A DNA stretch of 64,000 nucleotides from Sphingobacterium sp. GVS05A (GTDB lineage Bacteria; Bacteroidota; Bacteroidia; Sphingobacteriales; Sphingobacteriaceae). The stretch spans positions 496,001-560,000 of the forward strand of contig NZ_JAHXYR010000001.1 in the NCBI RefSeq assembly GCF_019969845.1, given 5' to 3'. The notes below the pieces were generated by a model. The model was not told where the DNA came from and ran no database searches. It saw only the letters and a list, made by a program, of their open reading frames with translations. The position numbers and the translations under genes were made by a program. Shown here piece by piece: positions 63,819 through 64,000 of this stretch (positions are counted from its first letter, which is position 1; each line of letters opens with the position of its first letter).

Positions 63819-64000
63819 ATGCCAACACTTGTATTAGACACCACTGTAAATGCACCAATAGGGATAGTTTTTGATCTGGCCCGCAGTATAGACTTACACA
63901 TGTATTCGACTGGGAAGACAAATGAGAAGGCGATCGCGGGGGTGACCAGTGGACTGATCGAAGCCGGACAGACCGTTCAGTGGCGGGCAAAACATCTGGG
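63819..64000 (+). CDS. SRPBCC-family protein, N-terminal fragment
   Basis: Only 60 codons are seen before the window ends. They read MPTLVLDTTVNAPIGIVFDL and continue ARSIDLHMYSTGKTNEKAIA, the first strand and helices of the START/SRPBCC lipid-binding fold (motif D-T-T-V-N-A-P-I-x-x-V-F-D-L-A-R-S-I-D-L-H). The ligand is not known. Confidence 0.75.
   Translation, partial: MPTLVLDTTVNAPIGIVFDLARSIDLHMYSTGKTNEKAIAGVTSGLIEAGQTVQWRAKHL

Overview
The window is chromosomal DNA from a member of the Bacteroidota, most likely Sphingobacteriaceae and close to Sphingobacterium. The DNA is AT-rich. Promoters follow the Bacteroidota pattern (TTTG or TTG, 19-21 bases, then TAnnTTTG), and Shine-Dalgarno sites are scarce. 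Lineage-typical families are frequent: DUF2851, DUF3078, DUF3098, GLPGLI-like, a RemB-like outer-membrane protein, and a degenerate dihydroorotase-like protein. Assignments were made by reading the sequence and from family knowledge; no database was searched.

Layout. Positions 1-1760 are accessory: the start of a LacI-type regulator, a tiny lipoprotein, a decayed toxin-like tail with an intact immunity-like partner, a diverged direct repeat, and a partial copy of the 3' end of tRNA-Lys next to the intact tRNA. Positions 1876-12901 hold prmC, ribD, DUF2851, an ankyrin protein, a candidate small RNA before ubiX, a non-canonical dihydroorotase operon, two glycosyltransferases with a 12-copy ATTG tract, and a TTG-started pair with a metallo-beta-lactamase fold enzyme. 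Positions 12973-24638 carry ispD, queA, a MacB-type permease, lipoproteins, a two-gene his operon (hisGD) with a histidine-rich leader peptide, a PAP2 phosphatase, an oxidoreductase and queE.

Positions 24981-36201 hold the thrS-infC-rpmI-rplT translation block, a transglutaminase-like membrane protein, rimK with its aspartic-protease partner, purM, a DNA glycosylase, and an SPFH protein with a small ribbon-helix-helix protein. Positions 36292-44919 hold pepE, mgtE, a CLC-F type fluoride antiporter under a fluoride riboswitch, DUF423, elaA, yqeY, an SDR, ubiE/menG and dnaB. A stretch with DnaA-box-like 9-mers lies between ubiE and dnaB. Positions 45060-64000 hold DUF3078, rlmH, a PQQ sugar dehydrogenase, murI, a GH125 mannosidase, a RemB-like protein, aroQ, the ribF-truB-uppP-DUF3098-ftsX run, leuS, a cold-shock-domain protein, small regulators and acetyltransferases, and the start of an SRPBCC protein.

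Most of the window is ordinary housekeeping chromosome. The best-supported regulatory finds are the fluoride riboswitch with its promoter buried in the end of the upstream gene, the his leader peptide, and an independent short transcription unit before ubiX. The most unusual gene content is the toxin/immunity relic next to tRNA-Lys and the dihydroorotase homologue that lacks most metal ligands and the catalytic Asp.
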